From positions 1-40,952 of the forward strand of contig SIBK01000040.1 of the NCBI GenBank assembly GCA_009695205.1: a DNA stretch of 40,952 nucleotides, written 5' to 3'. The position numbers and the translations under genes are program-made. Below the pieces are notes generated by a model. It saw only the letters and a program-made list of their open reading frames with translations, was not told where the DNA came from and made no database searches. Origin of the DNA: Pedosphaera sp. (GTDB lineage: Bacteria; Verrucomicrobiota; Verrucomicrobiia; Limisphaerales; UBA9464). How positions within the stretch are numbered: the stretch's first letter is position 1; the number at the start of each line of letters is the position of its first letter. This document shows, in pieces, positions 18,497 to 30,800 of the stretch.

Positions 18497-19471
18497 TCAC
18501 CAAAGGGTGATGAAGCCGGCCGCAGCAGCGACAAGCCAAAGCACTGCCACCGCCTGGGTCCGACTGAGGCCGATGCGAACAAGGCGATGAGACAGGTGGT
18601 TATGATCGCCGATCCAGACGGGGTTGCCGGCGCGAATCCGAGTACAGACCACCTGGGAGAGATCCGTCAAGGGGACGAGGAGAACGACGAGGGGTTCGAG
18701 CACCGCCCAGCGAACCGGATGGGCCAGGGAATAAAAATTGGGAAGCAAGGCAAGCACGGCGAGCAGAAATCCCGTGAGATGGCTCCCGCCATCACCGAGA
18801 AAAACACGGGCCTTCGGGAAATTGTGCGGCAGAAATCCGGCAAGCGCACCCGCGATCGAGAGCGCCAGGAGAGCAACCAGATATTGGCCATGCCGGATCG
18901 CCGTCGTTGCAAACCATGCGGCGGCGATGAGACCCAGTCCAGCGCAGAGGCCGTTCATGTTATCCAGGAAATTGACCGCGTTCGTGATCGTCAGGATCCA
19001 CAGGACTGTCACCATGTAGCTAAAGACAATGCTTGGCACAAACAGGGTTGCCCGGACTCCCGCCGACGCGACCAGGAGAGCGATGAGCAACTGGCCTCCG
19101 AGTTTTGCGCCAGCCGGAAGCTCTCGCGAATCATCCAGCAGACCCAGCAGCAGCATTCCCAAAGCGCCTAACAACACCGCGCCAAGAGGAACCACACGCC
19201 GTCCCATCCCGTGCGCCAACAGTTGCCGACCCGTCCCCTCCATGAAATTGAACTGAATCGCCAGCCATCCCATCAAGACGACAAACGCCAATCCTGTCAG
19301 CACGGCAAGTCCGCCAGCCAAAGGAATCACACCCCCGTGGTCCTTTCTACCGCCCGGCACATCGACCAACCCTTTGCGAATACCCCAACGCCGCCAAATC
19401 GGCACCGAGATCCACGTGACCGCGCTCGTGGCGACAAAAACCATCCAATAAGCATCGCGGGGAAACGTCAT
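18497..19471 (-). CDS. Polyprenyl-phosphate sugar-1-phosphate transferase, WecA/MraY-like
   Basis: 324-aa integral membrane enzyme with about ten helices that would attach a sugar-1-phosphate (often GlcNAc-1-P) to undecaprenyl phosphate, the first step of a lipid-linked glycan. Family motifs: GLLDDSRELPAGAKL (Mg-binding DD), NAVNFLDNMNGL (NxxNxxD), RVFLGDGGSHLTG and the WecA-type DHNHLSHRL His loop. The last favours WecA/TagO over MraY. ATG 19471 overlaps the stop of the upstream GT4 gene (ATGA), fixing the start. Role with the GT4 enzyme in O-antigen-like or other surface glycan is inferred. Confidence 0.9.
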   Translation of the reverse strand: MTFPRDAYWMVFVATSAVTWISVPIWRRWGIRKGLVDVPGGRKDHGGVIPLAGGLAVLTGLAFVVLMGWLAIQFNFMEGTGRQLLAHGMGRRVVPLGAVLLGALGMLLLGLLDDSRELPAGAKLGGQLLIALLVASAGVRATLFVPSIVFSYMVTVLWILTITNAVNFLDNMNGLCAGLGLIAAAWFATTAIRHGQYLVALLALSIAGALAGFLPHNFPKARVFLGDGGSHLTGFLLAVLALLPNFYSLAHPVRWAVLEPLVVLLVPLTDLSQVVCTRIRAGNPVWIGDHNHLSHRLVRIGLSRTQAVAVLWLVAAAAGFITLW

Positions 19472-20676
19472 GGCGCCGGGTCCAAGGGTGGCAAGCGATT
19501 GGGAGCGCTCCGCCGATCGCTTCGCGAATCCCACAAACGGCGATACAGCGTTTCCAGATCTCGGACCATGCGGTCTGCGGAAAACCGCGAGCGGACGAAT
19601 TCGCGTCCACACACGCCGAAACGCTCACGCAGTAACGAATTCCGGGCCAACTGCACCAGGCGATCCTTCAGTCCTAACCGATCTCCCGGCCGAAGAAGGA
19701 ATCCGGTTTCTCCGTCGAGACAAACCTCGCTGGCACCGTCACAGTCATAGGCAATCACCGGTTTGCCACCCGCCATCGCCTGGGGTATGGCGCGGGGCAA
19801 ACCTTCTCGCCGGCTGAGATGCACGAGGACATCCAGCAAGGCCACATGACGTGCCACTTCAGCCGGGGGAATCAGCCCGACAAATAGGAAGTTCCGGGCT
19901 AGTCCCATCGCGTCAACCTGATCTTCAAACCGTTGCCTCCAGGGGCCGTCTCCAATAAATAGAAACCGGGCGCGCGGAACTTCCTCAATCAGCTGAGGAG
20001 CAATAGCGATGAGTTCCTCATGACCCTTCAGATCGAAAAGTCGGGCGATTTTGCCAACCACAAAATCACCGGCCTGCAGGCCGAACTTAGCCGCGAGCGC
20101 CGGATCCCGCTGTGCTTGCAAGTAAGGATCGAGATCAAAGCCGCTGAATATTCGGGTGAATTTCTCCGGGGTCCCGATTCCTGCCGCGAGGTACTGTCGG
20201 GTCATCGCGTCCGCCACCGCGATAAAATGGGTGGTTACCCTGGCGGCGATTTTCTCAGCGGTTCGAAAGGCAAGATTGGCGAACGGCCCCTGGAATGAGC
20301 CGAAGGAAGGTCCATGAATGGTATGGACAATGACGGGCACGCCAGCACGATGCGCGGCGAGGCGTCCAAGTACACCCGCCTTGCCACTGTGCGTGTGCAC
20401 CACCTCCGGACGCCAGTCCCGAAGCAGAGCGGTTAAACGTCGAAGGGCCAGAAAATCGGTGACAGGAGAAACGGGGCGCACCAGCTCCGGGATGAGGGTC
20501 AGCAGGCCAGGCTTCGATTGTAGCGACGCCTCCAGAGAACCCTCCGTGCTACCACCGGGGCCGGAGACCAGGTCCACCCGCCATTCGGGCAGGTTATAGA
20601 GTCCGAGCGCCGAGGTGATGGTGTTTTCCTGTGCACCGCCAACGATCAGCCGGGTGATGATGTGGGTAACTCGCAT
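19468..20676 (-). CDS. GT4-family glycosyltransferase
   Basis: 402-aa GT-B fold glycosyltransferase. N-terminal acceptor domain begins RVTHIITRLIVGGAQENT; the donor domain carries KIARLFDLKGHEELI, FIGDGPWR and the nucleotide-sugar motif EGLPRAIPQAMAGGKPVIA. In that motif the second Glu of the usual E-x7-E is Gln, a variant seen in many GT4 proteins. ATG at 20676 is chosen; a GTG two codons earlier is possible. Stop overlaps the next gene (ATGA). No signal peptide, so it acts at the cytoplasmic face. Confidence 0.92.
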   Translation of the reverse strand: MRVTHIITRLIVGGAQENTITSALGLYNLPEWRVDLVSGPGGSTEGSLEASLQSKPGLLTLIPELVRPVSPVTDFLALRRLTALLRDWRPEVVHTHSGKAGVLGRLAAHRAGVPVIVHTIHGPSFGSFQGPFANLAFRTAEKIAARVTTHFIAVADAMTRQYLAAGIGTPEKFTRIFSGFDLDPYLQAQRDPALAAKFGLQAGDFVVGKIARLFDLKGHEELIAIAPQLIEEVPRARFLFIGDGPWRQRFEDQVDAMGLARNFLFVGLIPPAEVARHVALLDVLVHLSRREGLPRAIPQAMAGGKPVIAYDCDGASEVCLDGETGFLLRPGDRLGLKDRLVQLARNSLLRERFGVCGREFVRSRFSADRMVRDLETLYRRLWDSRSDRRSAPNRLPPLDPAP

Positions 20677-20725
20677 CGCCACAGGCCGGAGACTCCGGGA
20701 AACAAGTTAAACCCGCGGGATATTC

Positions 20726-23533
20726 TCACTTCGAACCACCCATCAGCTTAGCCAACCGCTCCACCACGTTGGTGTATTCCGCGGTGTCCTTCGGAGCAAG
20801 TTCCAGATACCGGGCGAAGGATTCCAATGCGAGGGCCTGATTCTTTTTGACCGTATAGATTTCTCCAAGCCCGTAATGAATTTCATGCATCTTAGGAAAG
20901 TTCTTTTCCATGTATAGATAATCCTGAAGAGCCTCGTTATGCCGCTGAAGTTGAAGCAGACTGATCCCGCGGTTCATGATGGCCGTTGCATTATTGGGGT
21001 GAGCCTTGATCAGCAGGTTCAACGTATCGAGAGCCTGCAAGTACTGGGATTGCCGCATCTGGATCAGAGAACGACGCAGCAGGGCCGCCAGATCGTCCGG
21101 TTTGATTTGGATCCATTCCGAAACGGCGTCCGTCGCCTCCGGAAGCCGGTTCTGCCGGATGTATAGATAACTGAGGGCGTCCAAAACTCCGATATTCTCC
21201 GGCTGTGAGGACCGAGCCTCTTTCAGGAGTTTCTCAGCGCCGGCCGCGTCCCCCTTCTTCATCATCGCCGCCGCCTCCAGCCGCACCAATTCGGCATACT
21301 CCGGCGGGGACAAGGCCTTTCGGCTATTCCGCTGACGAAGCTCCCGGGCAATCTCGAGCACTCGATCTGGGTAGTCCGCAGCCAGCCAGCCGCCAGCAAG
21401 GCTCAGAATGGAGGATGGGACGTCGGGCGCAAGCGCGCGAGCCCGGTCGAAGGAAATCAGCGCCTGTCGTACCAGATCCTCTCCGGTACTGAGGCACGAA
21501 GTTCCCCAGGCACGCAGGAACGCCGGCTCATCCACGGGTCCAAAGATTGCGAGAATCTGCTGCTGAAGGGCCGGGGCGGACAGTTCACTCAATTCGTGCC
21601 CGGCGTCCGCTGGCAGTGGCTCCTTCTTTCGGAGGAACTGATTCACGCGACCGTTGACAATGGCGGAGATGTTGTCAGAACGCGACAACCGGGCCATCTG
21701 GAACAGGCGATCCGCGTCCTCGAGCTGCCCTGCTCGCTGGAGTTCGACACCCACATAATTCGCAGACCGACTCATCACCCGGGCGGCGATGAGACGCTGC
21801 AGGTCATTGGTAAGTCCGAGTTGTCCGAAGACACGCCCAAACTCATTCCATTGAGCAACGTTGAAGCGAATCTCCTCGGCCGAGAGAGGAGCTGGCACCG
21901 CCTGATCACTGCTGAAGCCTGACAGCTGAACGACGAGCCCGTGGGGCCGTTGCTGCAACTGCTCGAAGAAAACTCCGAAGCTTGGGTGGAGATACCACGC
22001 CTTGCCCTGGGGAGCCGCGGCGAGCAGTTGATTCAAGAATCGGCCTGCAAGATTTTCCCGGGCTTCCGTCCAGTCCTTAAGCCCGGGCCACGCGGCTCCA
22101 TAGCGGGCCGTCAACCATTGGCGGTAATCCGGACGCTGGGCGTTGCCGCTGTGGATCAATAACTGCTCCGGTAGGGAAGGGTCTAACCGTCGAGCCAGCT
22201 CCACGATCTGGAGCTGCAGCGTGTTGTCCGCCACTAAGATTGAAGAATCCGAAGGCAGGGATTTTCGAATGATCGCAGATAATTCAGCCAGCGCACCGGT
22301 ATCGCGAACTTGGGGAATATTGCGCCATGCAATCGCCACCGGCACCGCAGCAGCTCCCACGAGCAGCAATCCCCCCGCGACCGGTCCGAGTGCCACCAGC
22401 ACTCCACGACCATGGGAGTGATCCCGACCTGGCCGTTGACCGTAAACCAACAGGCCAAACCCAAGGAAATATCCCGCCGCCAGCGCTCCAAGATAGTGAA
22501 ACGTCAGCAATGGCACACCAAATGTGCGGTCCCGCGGAGTGAACTCTGGCAGATCAAATGCTAGAATGATAATCCCGAGCAGGCAGGCGAACTGCAGTAG
22601 GTGGAGCGCCGCCGCCGTCATAAATTTCTCAACACTCGACCCTTTCGTTCCCGCCCAGCGGATTCCGATCATGATTAGAGGGGCAATGGTAATCAGGGCG
22701 TAGAGGAGAAAACGACCGCGCGGCAGGCTCGTCAGTGATGTCTTTTGATTATCTAGAATCGTCATCAACGCCTGTGAAAAACTGGCACCGACCCGCTTTT
22801 CCATCACCGCCACGATCGGCATCAAGAGGTACAGTGTGAGACCCGCGAGGAGGCAGCCGGCGGCCCGCATAAGAAATGCACTTTCAAAGAATGAAAGGCC
22901 GCGCACCCAGATCACAGCAATGAGAAATGGCAGGGCAAACCCGATCATCGCCCAGTTGTTGGCAACGCCAAGACCGAAGACAAACGCCATCGGCGTTAAC
23001 CATCGCTCGTCCAGATCGACTCGGTATTCAAGGATTGCCCGGACGCAAAATGAAAACAGCAGCAGGTCGATCATCTCTCCAGTGAACGCCGTTGCATGCT
23101 CCCAAAACGTGAGCTGCAATCCAGCAAGAGCGGCCGCAAAAACAGGGGGAACCCAGGCGAGACGAATGTGTAAGATCGTTTCATCACCATGCCCACGACT
23201 GCGTTGGTCACGGGTGCGATCGTGGGGCAAGAGGGCGACCGATCGGGCCAGCTGAGTCAGCACTGAGGCAGCAAAAAGAGCCGTCAAGCCATTCAACGCC
23301 AAGATGTAATTCGCCCCCGACAGGAATCGAAATGGAAGGCCCACCAGATACAGCAGCGGCGTCTGGTACGGCAGGTCCCAAAGCCAGCCGGCCCCCCGAA
23401 ATACTGGGTCGAAGCTGAGGTGGTTAACCGTGTGACACAGGGTCAGCAGGTAGACCAGAAATGCGACGGCCCCCACCCCCCAAGGCAAGATCCGAGGAAC
23501 AAAACCACGGGAAGAATCCGGCGTGTCATCCAT
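20726..23533 (-). CDS. DUF2723-type multi-spanning membrane protein with C-terminal TPRs
   Basis: 935-aa protein. The first half (to about residue 400) has about ten to twelve membrane helices beginning GVGAVAFLVYLLTLCHTV, with the DUF2723 style of PYQTPLLYLVGLPFRFL and WEHATAFTGEMIDLLLFS; this family resembles GT-C protein O-mannosyltransferases. The last 300 residues contain several tetratricopeptide repeats (for example IGVLDALSYLYIRQNRLPEATDAV, then NNATAIMNRGISLLQLQRHNEALQDYL, then HYGLGEIYTVKKNQALALESFARYLELAP). Start ATG 23533 gives MDDTPDSSRGF before the first helix. It is the first gene after the rpoC terminator and may head the glycan gene set. Glycosyltransfer is an inference. Confidence 0.85.
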   Translation of the reverse strand: MDDTPDSSRGFVPRILPWGVGAVAFLVYLLTLCHTVNHLSFDPVFRGAGWLWDLPYQTPLLYLVGLPFRFLSGANYILALNGLTALFAASVLTQLARSVALLPHDRTRDQRSRGHGDETILHIRLAWVPPVFAAALAGLQLTFWEHATAFTGEMIDLLLFSFCVRAILEYRVDLDERWLTPMAFVFGLGVANNWAMIGFALPFLIAVIWVRGLSFFESAFLMRAAGCLLAGLTLYLLMPIVAVMEKRVGASFSQALMTILDNQKTSLTSLPRGRFLLYALITIAPLIMIGIRWAGTKGSSVEKFMTAAALHLLQFACLLGIIILAFDLPEFTPRDRTFGVPLLTFHYLGALAAGYFLGFGLLVYGQRPGRDHSHGRGVLVALGPVAGGLLLVGAAAVPVAIAWRNIPQVRDTGALAELSAIIRKSLPSDSSILVADNTLQLQIVELARRLDPSLPEQLLIHSGNAQRPDYRQWLTARYGAAWPGLKDWTEARENLAGRFLNQLLAAAPQGKAWYLHPSFGVFFEQLQQRPHGLVVQLSGFSSDQAVPAPLSAEEIRFNVAQWNEFGRVFGQLGLTNDLQRLIAARVMSRSANYVGVELQRAGQLEDADRLFQMARLSRSDNISAIVNGRVNQFLRKKEPLPADAGHELSELSAPALQQQILAIFGPVDEPAFLRAWGTSCLSTGEDLVRQALISFDRARALAPDVPSSILSLAGGWLAADYPDRVLEIARELRQRNSRKALSPPEYAELVRLEAAAMMKKGDAAGAEKLLKEARSSQPENIGVLDALSYLYIRQNRLPEATDAVSEWIQIKPDDLAALLRRSLIQMRQSQYLQALDTLNLLIKAHPNNATAIMNRGISLLQLQRHNEALQDYLYMEKNFPKMHEIHYGLGEIYTVKKNQALALESFARYLELAPKDTAEYTNVVERLAKLMGGSK

Positions 23534-23647
23534 AAATTGCTGTATCACGATGATGCGGGAGGCGAATCCGAAACGCAAAATCAAAAACGTCGTCCTCGAA
23601 GAAAAGCAACCCTCCACCCAAGGACTCCAACTGGATGGCGAGGCAAC

Positions 23648-23681
23648 AAAAAAGGGCGGCCCTCCTGGGTGGAAGGCCGCC
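23648..23681 (-). terminator. Intrinsic terminator after rpoC
   Basis: On the minus strand GGCGGCC (23681-23675) pairs with GGCCGCC (23661-23655) across a 13-nt loop, followed by C/G and six U (23653-23648). It starts 30 nt past the rpoC stop and closes the tuf-to-rpoC block before the glycan genes. Confidence 0.85.
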
Positions 23682-23710
23682 TGGCAATCGGAATTAGTGT
23701 TCGAAAATGG

Positions 23711-26700
23711 TCATCCAGCGATCGGCTCGTCCAATGGACTCTCCTCAGCCGGTACGGGCTCGTCAGGCACCTCGACCAGAGGCTTCAGTTTCATCCGGCG
23801 ATGTAAATCAAACCCAGTTCCCGCCGGGATGATGTGCCCCATGATGACATTTTCCTTGAAGCCCCGCAGGAAGTCCACCTTGCCCATCGTAGCCGCTTCG
23901 GTGAGAACCCGCGTGGTGTCCTGAAATGAGGCGGCACTGAGGAATGATTCCGTCTCCAGTGAGGCCTTGGTGATCCCCAGCAGCACGGGAGCCGCTTCGG
24001 CAGGCTTGCCTCCCATCTTCTCAACCCGGTTGTTCTCTTCCTCGAAGATTAACTTATCGATCTGTTCACCCCACAGGAAGATAGTGTCCCCAGGCTCGGT
24101 GATCCGAACCTTGCGCAACATCTGGCGGATGATGATCTCGATGTGCTTGTCATTGATCGTCACGCCCTGCAGGCGGTACACTTCCTGAACTTCATTCACG
24201 AGGTGCTCCTGCAATTCCTGGGCGCCGCAGATCTCCAGAATTTCGTGCGGAACCACCGGCCCGTCGGTCAATTGCTGACCCTTCTTCATGAAGTCGCCCT
24301 TGTAAACGATCACATGCTTGCCAATCGGAATGAGATGCTCCTCTTCCTGATCGGTCTGCGGATCCTTGATCAGGATGCAGCGTTTGCCTCGAATCGAGGG
24401 ACCGAAGTCGACGACACCATCGATCTTGGCGATCACGGCAGCGTCCTTCGGCTTACGGGCTTCAAACAACTCAGCGACGCGTGGCAGACCCCCCGTAATG
24501 TCCTTGGTCTTAGCCGCCTTTCGCGGAGTCTTGGCAAGCAGCGCTCCGGCGATGATGTCATCCTCCTCACCCACCACAAGGTGGGCCCCAGCAGGAATAG
24601 GATACTGCGCAAGCGATTCACCTTTTCGATCCTTGATCACTACCGTCGGGTGCAAGTCCTCCTTGTGCTCGATGATGACCATGTCTTCCTGGCCGGTTGC
24701 TTCATCAACCTCCTGCTTCATGGTCACCCCTTCGATGATGTCCGTGAATTCAACCCTGCCCGCCTTCTCCGAAATGATCGGAACGTTGTACGCATCCCAT
24801 TCGACAAAGACGTCACCCTTCTTCACCAACCCACCGTCCTGCACCGAGATTACCGACCCGATGACAATGCTGTGGGTTTCAAGATCCTGGTTATCCTCGC
24901 TGACAATGGCCAGGGATCCATTCTTGTTGAGCACGATGACGTTTCCGTCTGCAAGAGTTACGTAACGCAGATCCATGTAGCGCACCTTGCCGTCGTGCTT
25001 CGCCTTAATCTGCGGCTGCTTAAATGTCTGTGCCGCAGCTCCGCCGATGTGAAACGTCCGCATCGTCAGCTGGGTGCCCGGCTCGCCGATCGACTGCGCC
25101 GCGATGATACCCACCGCCTCGCCCTTCTTAACAAGTCGTCCCGTAGCCAAGCTTCGGCCGTAACACTTCGCGCAAATACCCGACTTCGTTTCGCACGTGA
25201 GCACGGAGCGAATCTTTACCTTTTCCACTCCGGTCTTCTCGATGGAACGGGCACGGATCTCTTCAATTTCGTCGCCCGCGCTCACCAACATGTGCTTGAG
25301 GTCACCCGGTTCCAGAATGTTCTCCGAGGAATAGCGACCGACAATACGCTCGCTGATTTTCACCACTTCCTCCTCACCCTCATAGATGGCGGAGACCCAG
25401 ATCCCATTCGTCGTACCGCAGTCGTCCACGCGAATAATTACATCCTGTGAGACATCGACCAGTTTGCGGGTCATGTATCCCGAGTCCGCCGTCTTGAGGG
25501 CGGTGTCCGCAAGACCCTTGCGGGCGCCGTGGGTTGAGATGAAGTATTCGAGGACCGAAAGACCCTCCCGGAAGCTCGCCAGAATGGGTTTTTCAATGAT
25601 ATCGCCGCTGGGCTTGGCCATCAGGCCGCGAAGTCCGGCCAGCTGGCGTACCTGAGCCTTGTTGCCTCGCGCACCGGAATCCACCATGAGATGAACTGAA
25701 TTATACTCCTTCTTGCCGTGATTGTGCTCCAGAGTCTTGAGCATAACGTTGGCGATCTGGTCTGTGCAATGCGTCCAGATATCGACAACTTTGTTGTAAC
25801 GCTCCTGGTTGGTGATGACACCTTTCTTGTGCTGTTTTTCGACATCTCCAATTTGGGATAAGGCGTTCTTGATCTCCTTTTCCTTCTCGATCGGGATGAT
25901 CATGTCGTCGATGCCGATGGAAACTCCGGCCTTGGTGGCCTGCTCAAACCCAACTTCCTTCAGCTTGTCGAGCGTTACCACAGTGCGGTCGTGGCCGACG
26001 GTCTTATAGCAGTTCATGATGATGTCCCCGAGCTTGGATTTGCCCACGGCAAAGTTCACAAAGCCCAGTTCCAGCGGCCAGATCTCGGAGAAGAGGACGC
26101 GCCCAACGGTGGTTTCGATCACCTGCTTCTCGGGGTCGCCGTAGACGGTCTTTCGGCCGCGATCCGGATTCGCAATGCGCACCCGGTCGTGGGTCTTCAA
26201 CTCGCCATCGGCCTGGGCGAAAACAACCTCATCTTTGGAACCAAAGAGCATATAGCGGTCGGAGTCCCGTCGGTGTTTTCGAGGTTCAGCCGTTAGATAG
26301 TAGCAGCCCAGAGTGATGTCCTGGGTCGGAGTCATGATCGGCTTTCCGCTCGACGGACTGAAGATGTTGAGCGGAGCCATCATCAGGAGGCGGGACTCCA
26401 TCTGCGCCTCGACCGACAGCGGCACGTGGACAGCCATTTGATCGCCGTCGAAGTCGGCGTTATAGGCGGTGCAAACGAGCGGATGAATCCGGATCGCCTC
26501 GCCTTCGATCAGAACCGGTTCAAACGCCTGAACAGACAGCCGGTGAAGTGTCGGCGCGCGATTGAGCAGAACCGGATGACCGCGGGTCACCTCTTCGAGG
26601 ATGTCCCAAACCTCAGGCGATTGCCGTTCGATCATCTTTTTCGCCGAACGAACCGTGTGGACATAGCCCAGATCCTTGAGTCGGCGGATGATGAATGGTT

Positions 26701-27847
26701 CAAACAAGACCAAGGCCATCTTCTTGGGAAGGCCGCATTGATGAAGTTTCAGCTCGGGACCGATGACGATGACGGATCGACCGGAGTAATCGACGCGTTT
26801 GCCGAGCAGGTTTTGGCGGAAACGGCCGGACTTGCCTTTGAGCATGTCCGACAGCGACTTGAGTGAACGATTGCCCGCCCCCGTGACAGCACGGCCGTGG
26901 CGGCCGTTGTCAAAGAGCGCGTCGACCGCCTCCTGGAGCATTCGCTTTTCGTTCCGGATGATCACCTCCGGAGTTTTCAGTTGCAGCAGGTTTTTCAACC
27001 GGTTGTTGCGGTTGATGACTCGGCGATAGAGGTCATTGAGATCCGACGTTGCGAACCGGCCTCCTTCCAAAGGGACGAGCGGCCGCAGGTCGGGAGGTAT
27101 CACCGGGAGGACGATGAGGATCATCCATTCGGGGCGGCTCTTGGATTTCTGGAAGCCCTGGAATAGTTTGATCCGCTTCGCGATCTTTTTCCGATTCTGT
27201 TTGGATTTAGTCTCGGTCATCGCGATCTGAAGCTCATCGATGCCCTTCTGCAAATTCAGAAGGGCAAGCGCGTCCCGGACGGCCCCGGCCCCCATCTTTG
27301 CGATGAAGGCGTCCACCCCGTAGGTGGTTCGTGCCTCGCGACATTCGTGTTCGCTGAGCAACTGGTGTTGCTTGAGTGGCGTCGTGCCGGGATCAATCAC
27401 CAAGTAGTCTTCGTAATAGATTACGCGTTCCAAATTCCTAGCCGTCACGTCGAGCATCAGCCCGATGCGGGAAGGCATGCACTTGAAGAACCAGATATGC
27501 GAGACGGGCACCGAAAGTTCGATGTGCCCCATGCGCTCGCGGCGGACCCGGCTGAGGGTCACCTCAACGCCGCAGCGGTCGCAAACAACGCCGCGGTGCT
27601 TGATCCGTTTGTATTTACCGCACGAGCATTCCCAGTCCTTGACCGGACCGAAAATGCGTTCGCAGAACAATCCACCCTTTTCCGGCTTGAATGTCCGGTA
27701 ATTGATGGTTTCCGGATTCTTTACTTCACCTTTGGACCACGAGCGGATGGCATCCGGGGCGGCCACAGTGATGCCAACGTGATCCACCAGGTTTACTTTG
27801 TCCTGGAGGCCGAGCAATTCGCGGGCGGTATCTTTAGAGGAGGTCAT
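23711..27847 (-). CDS. rpoC: RNA polymerase beta' subunit
   Basis: 1378-aa largest catalytic subunit of RNA polymerase. The N-terminal zinc site CxC...CDRCG is at about residues 72-90, the catalytic [12 protein letters not shown] loop (three Asp binding Mg) at about 464-475, and the second zinc cluster ([16 protein letters not shown]) at about 885-900. Bridge/trigger-helix segments such as [13 protein letters not shown] are intact. The ATG at 27847 gives [13 protein letters not shown]. It lies 39 nt after rpoB and is followed by a terminator. Length is typical for bacteria without large insertions. Confidence 0.99.
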   Translation of the reverse strand: MTSSKDTARELLGLQDKVNLVDHVGITVAAPDAIRSWSKGEVKNPETINYRTFKPEKGGLFCERIFGPVKDWECSCGKYKRIKHRGVVCDRCGVEVTLSRVRRERMGHIELSVPVSHIWFFKCMPSRIGLMLDVTARNLERVIYYEDYLVIDPGTTPLKQHQLLSEHECREARTTYGVDAFIAKMGAGAVRDALALLNLQKGIDELQIAMTETKSKQNRKKIAKRIKLFQGFQKSKSRPEWMILIVLPVIPPDLRPLVPLEGGRFATSDLNDLYRRVINRNNRLKNLLQLKTPEVIIRNEKRMLQEAVDALFDNGRHGRAVTGAGNRSLKSLSDMLKGKSGRFRQNLLGKRVDYSGRSVIVIGPELKLHQCGLPKKMALVLFEPFIIRRLKDLGYVHTVRSAKKMIERQSPEVWDILEEVTRGHPVLLNRAPTLHRLSVQAFEPVLIEGEAIRIHPLVCTAYNADFDGDQMAVHVPLSVEAQMESRLLMMAPLNIFSPSSGKPIMTPTQDITLGCYYLTAEPRKHRRDSDRYMLFGSKDEVVFAQADGELKTHDRVRIANPDRGRKTVYGDPEKQVIETTVGRVLFSEIWPLELGFVNFAVGKSKLGDIIMNCYKTVGHDRTVVTLDKLKEVGFEQATKAGVSIGIDDMIIPIEKEKEIKNALSQIGDVEKQHKKGVITNQERYNKVVDIWTHCTDQIANVMLKTLEHNHGKKEYNSVHLMVDSGARGNKAQVRQLAGLRGLMAKPSGDIIEKPILASFREGLSVLEYFISTHGARKGLADTALKTADSGYMTRKLVDVSQDVIIRVDDCGTTNGIWVSAIYEGEEEVVKISERIVGRYSSENILEPGDLKHMLVSAGDEIEEIRARSIEKTGVEKVKIRSVLTCETKSGICAKCYGRSLATGRLVKKGEAVGIIAAQSIGEPGTQLTMRTFHIGGAAAQTFKQPQIKAKHDGKVRYMDLRYVTLADGNVIVLNKNGSLAIVSEDNQDLETHSIVIGSVISVQDGGLVKKGDVFVEWDAYNVPIISEKAGRVEFTDIIEGVTMKQEVDEATGQEDMVIIEHKEDLHPTVVIKDRKGESLAQYPIPAGAHLVVGEEDDIIAGALLAKTPRKAAKTKDITGGLPRVAELFEARKPKDAAVIAKIDGVVDFGPSIRGKRCILIKDPQTDQEEEHLIPIGKHVIVYKGDFMKKGQQLTDGPVVPHEILEICGAQELQEHLVNEVQEVYRLQGVTINDKHIEIIIRQMLRKVRITEPGDTIFLWGEQIDKLIFEEENNRVEKMGGKPAEAAPVLLGITKASLETESFLSAASFQDTTRVLTEAATMGKVDFLRGFKENVIMGHIIPAGTGFDLHRRMKLKPLVEVPDEPVPAEESPLDEPIAG

Positions 27848-27886
27848 GAGTTTGTATTCCTTCTGGTTCGAGGATTCCCTTACCCA

Positions 27887-30800
27887 TTACAGGGCGGCGA
27901 GGGCAGCCGCCGGGTTCTGTTCCTTTGGATCATTCGCCGGATTGACGTAGCCCACTTTCACGTCGAGTCCGAGCGACTGCATTTCCTTCACGAGCACGTT
28001 AAACGATTCAGGGATGCCAGCATCGAGCGAATTGTCGCCCTTCACGATGCTTTCATAAATGCGGGTGCGACCCTGAACATCATCTGATTTGACAGTGAGA
28101 AGCTCTTGGAGGGTATACGCAGCCCCGTAAGCTTCCATCGCCCAGACTTCCATTTCTCCGAACCGCTGACCGCCGTACTGTGCCTTGCCTCCCAACGGCT
28201 GTTGTGTGACGAGGGAATACGGTCCCACGGCCCGGGCATGGATCTTGTCGGCGACGAGATGGCCTAGTTTCATCATGTAGATGTATCCGACCACGATTTC
28301 CTGATCGAAGCGCTCGCCGGTACGGCCGTCATGCAAGTGCACCTTTGCGTGCTCCGGAAGCTTCGCCTCCTTGAGGAATCCACGGATGTCCTTCTCCTTG
28401 ATGCCATCAAAAACCGGGGTGGCAATTCGTATGCCCAGCACGCGGCACGCCCATCCAAGGTGGGTTTCAAGCACCTGCCCCACATTCATCCGGGACGGCA
28501 CGCCCAGCGGGTTCAATACGATGTCGACCGGGGTCCCATCATCGAGGAAGGGCATGTCCTCCTCCGGAACGATCTTCGCAACAACACCCTTGTTGCCATG
28601 GCGTCCAGCCATCTTGTCACCCACCGACAGCTTCCGCTTGGAGGCAATATAGACCTTCACCTGCTTGACGATGCCCGAATCCACCTCGTCGCCGGCCTCA
28701 GCCCGATCCATCTCCTCATGATGCTGTGATTTGAGATCCTCAAACTTCTTTTGGAACTGCCCAATAATCTCATTAATCTTGTTCCGGATCGGCGACGGAT
28801 CGATTTCGATCTTATCATACACCGCTGCGAGCTTTTTCAGCAGCGTCTTGGTAATCTTCCGGTTGGCCGGGATGATGATTTCACCCGTTTCGCTATTGAC
28901 GACGTCGAGTGGAATCTTTTCTCCCAACAGAATATTCGATAGAGCCTCCGTAAGCTGTTCGGTGAGATCTTCCTTCTTTGACTTATACGACTCGTCGATC
29001 TCCCGGGCCACCTTTCTCGGGGAATCCTTGGAATCCGTCCGCATCGCCTTTTCACCCTGCTTGCTGGCGGAGGCCTTTACATCCATGACGACGCCATAGG
29101 TGCCCGAAGGAACCTTCAGCGAAGTGTCCTTCACATCCGCCGCCTTCTCTCCAAAGATGGCACGCAACAATCTCTCCTCCGGAGCCAGCTCCGTCTCGGA
29201 TTTAGGAGTAATCTTGCCCACGAGAATGTCGCCCGGTTTGACCTCCGCTCCAACCCGAATCACGCCATCCATTCCGAGGTTCTTCAAGGCCTCCTCGCCG
29301 AGGTTGGGTATGTCCCGCGTGATCTCCTCCGGCCCCAATTTCGTGTCACGGGCAACCACCTCGAACTCGTCGATATGAATTGATGTGAACACGTCGTCCT
29401 TGACAATGCGTTCCGATATAAGGATTGCGTCCTCGAAATTATACCCGTTCCAGGGCATGAACGCGCAAAGCACGTTTCGACCGAGTGCGAGCTCGCCGCC
29501 CTGCGTACACGGGCCGTCGGCGATCGCCTGCCCCTTCTTTACGTGATCCCCCTTGGCAACCAAAATCTTTTGGTTGATGCAGGTCGCGGCGTTGGACCGC
29601 ATGAATTTGCGGACAGGATAGACGTAGACGTCATCCTCCGGGGCGTGCTTCAACTTCTTCTTGCTTTCAGGTATCTTCCCATCCTTGGTAACAATCACCT
29701 GATTGCCAGTAACGGATGCAACGCGGCCGGCGTCTTCAGACACAATGATCGCACGGGAATCGCGAGCCACCCGCTCTTCGAGACCGGTCGCCACGAGGGG
29801 AGCCTCTGTAATCAAGAGAGGGACGGCTTGCCGCTGCATGTTGGAACCCATCAAGGCGCGGTTGGCATCGTCATGCTCAAGGAACGGAATCAGACCGGCG
29901 GCCACCGAAACGAGTTGTTTCGGAGACACGTCCATATAGTCAACCTTTTCCTTTTCGACATCGACGAAGTCACCCTTGCAACGGCACGTGACAGTATCGC
30001 CGAGGAAGCGGCCTTTTTCGTCGATGATCGAGTTCGCCTGGGCGATGACAAATCCTTCCTCTCGGTCGCCCGTGAGGTAGTCGATCTGTTCGGTGACACG
30101 GCCCTTTTCGCACTTTCGGTAGGGAGTCTCGATGAACCCGAAATCGTTGACCCGCGCAAAGCAGGCCAGCGACGCGATCAGGCCGATGTTGGGGCCTTCC
30201 GGTGTCTCAATCGGACAAATACGGCCGTAATGGGACGGGTGAACGTCACGCACTTCGAAGCCAGCGCGATCCCGGGAGAGACCCCCGGGTCCGAGAGCAG
30301 ACAACCGACGCTTATGGGTTAATTCCGCCAGCGGATTGATCTGATCCATGAACTGACTCAGCTGGCTGCGTCCAAAAAAGTCCCGCACAACAGCGGACAG
30401 CGCCTTGGGATTGATCAATTTTTGGGGAGTCATCGTATCCAGGCTTTGGTCGAAAAGCGTCATGCGCTCCTTAACCAGCCGCTCCGTTCGCGCCAGTCCG
30501 ACCCGGCACTGATTTGCGAGCAACTCGCCAACGGTCCGTATACGCCGGCTACCCAGGTGATCAATGTCATCCAAGCTGCCCTGCCCTTTCTTCAGCCGAA
30601 GAAGATACTTGGTCGCTCCTAAAAGATCATGTCCGCGAAGAATTCGATCCTCTGAGTTTTCCTTAAGGCTAAGCTTCTGGTTGATCTTATAGCGCCCAAC
30701 CCGACCGAGATCGTAGCGCTTCGCATCGAAAAAGAGCCGCTTGATCAGGGCTTTGGCATTTGCCGCCGTCGGAGGATCCCCCGGTCGGAGGCGGCGATAG

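Noticed and set aside
24143..25450. 435-codon open frame antisense to rpoC
   Set aside because: Explained by rpoC codon bias on the opposite strand; its product shows no family motif.
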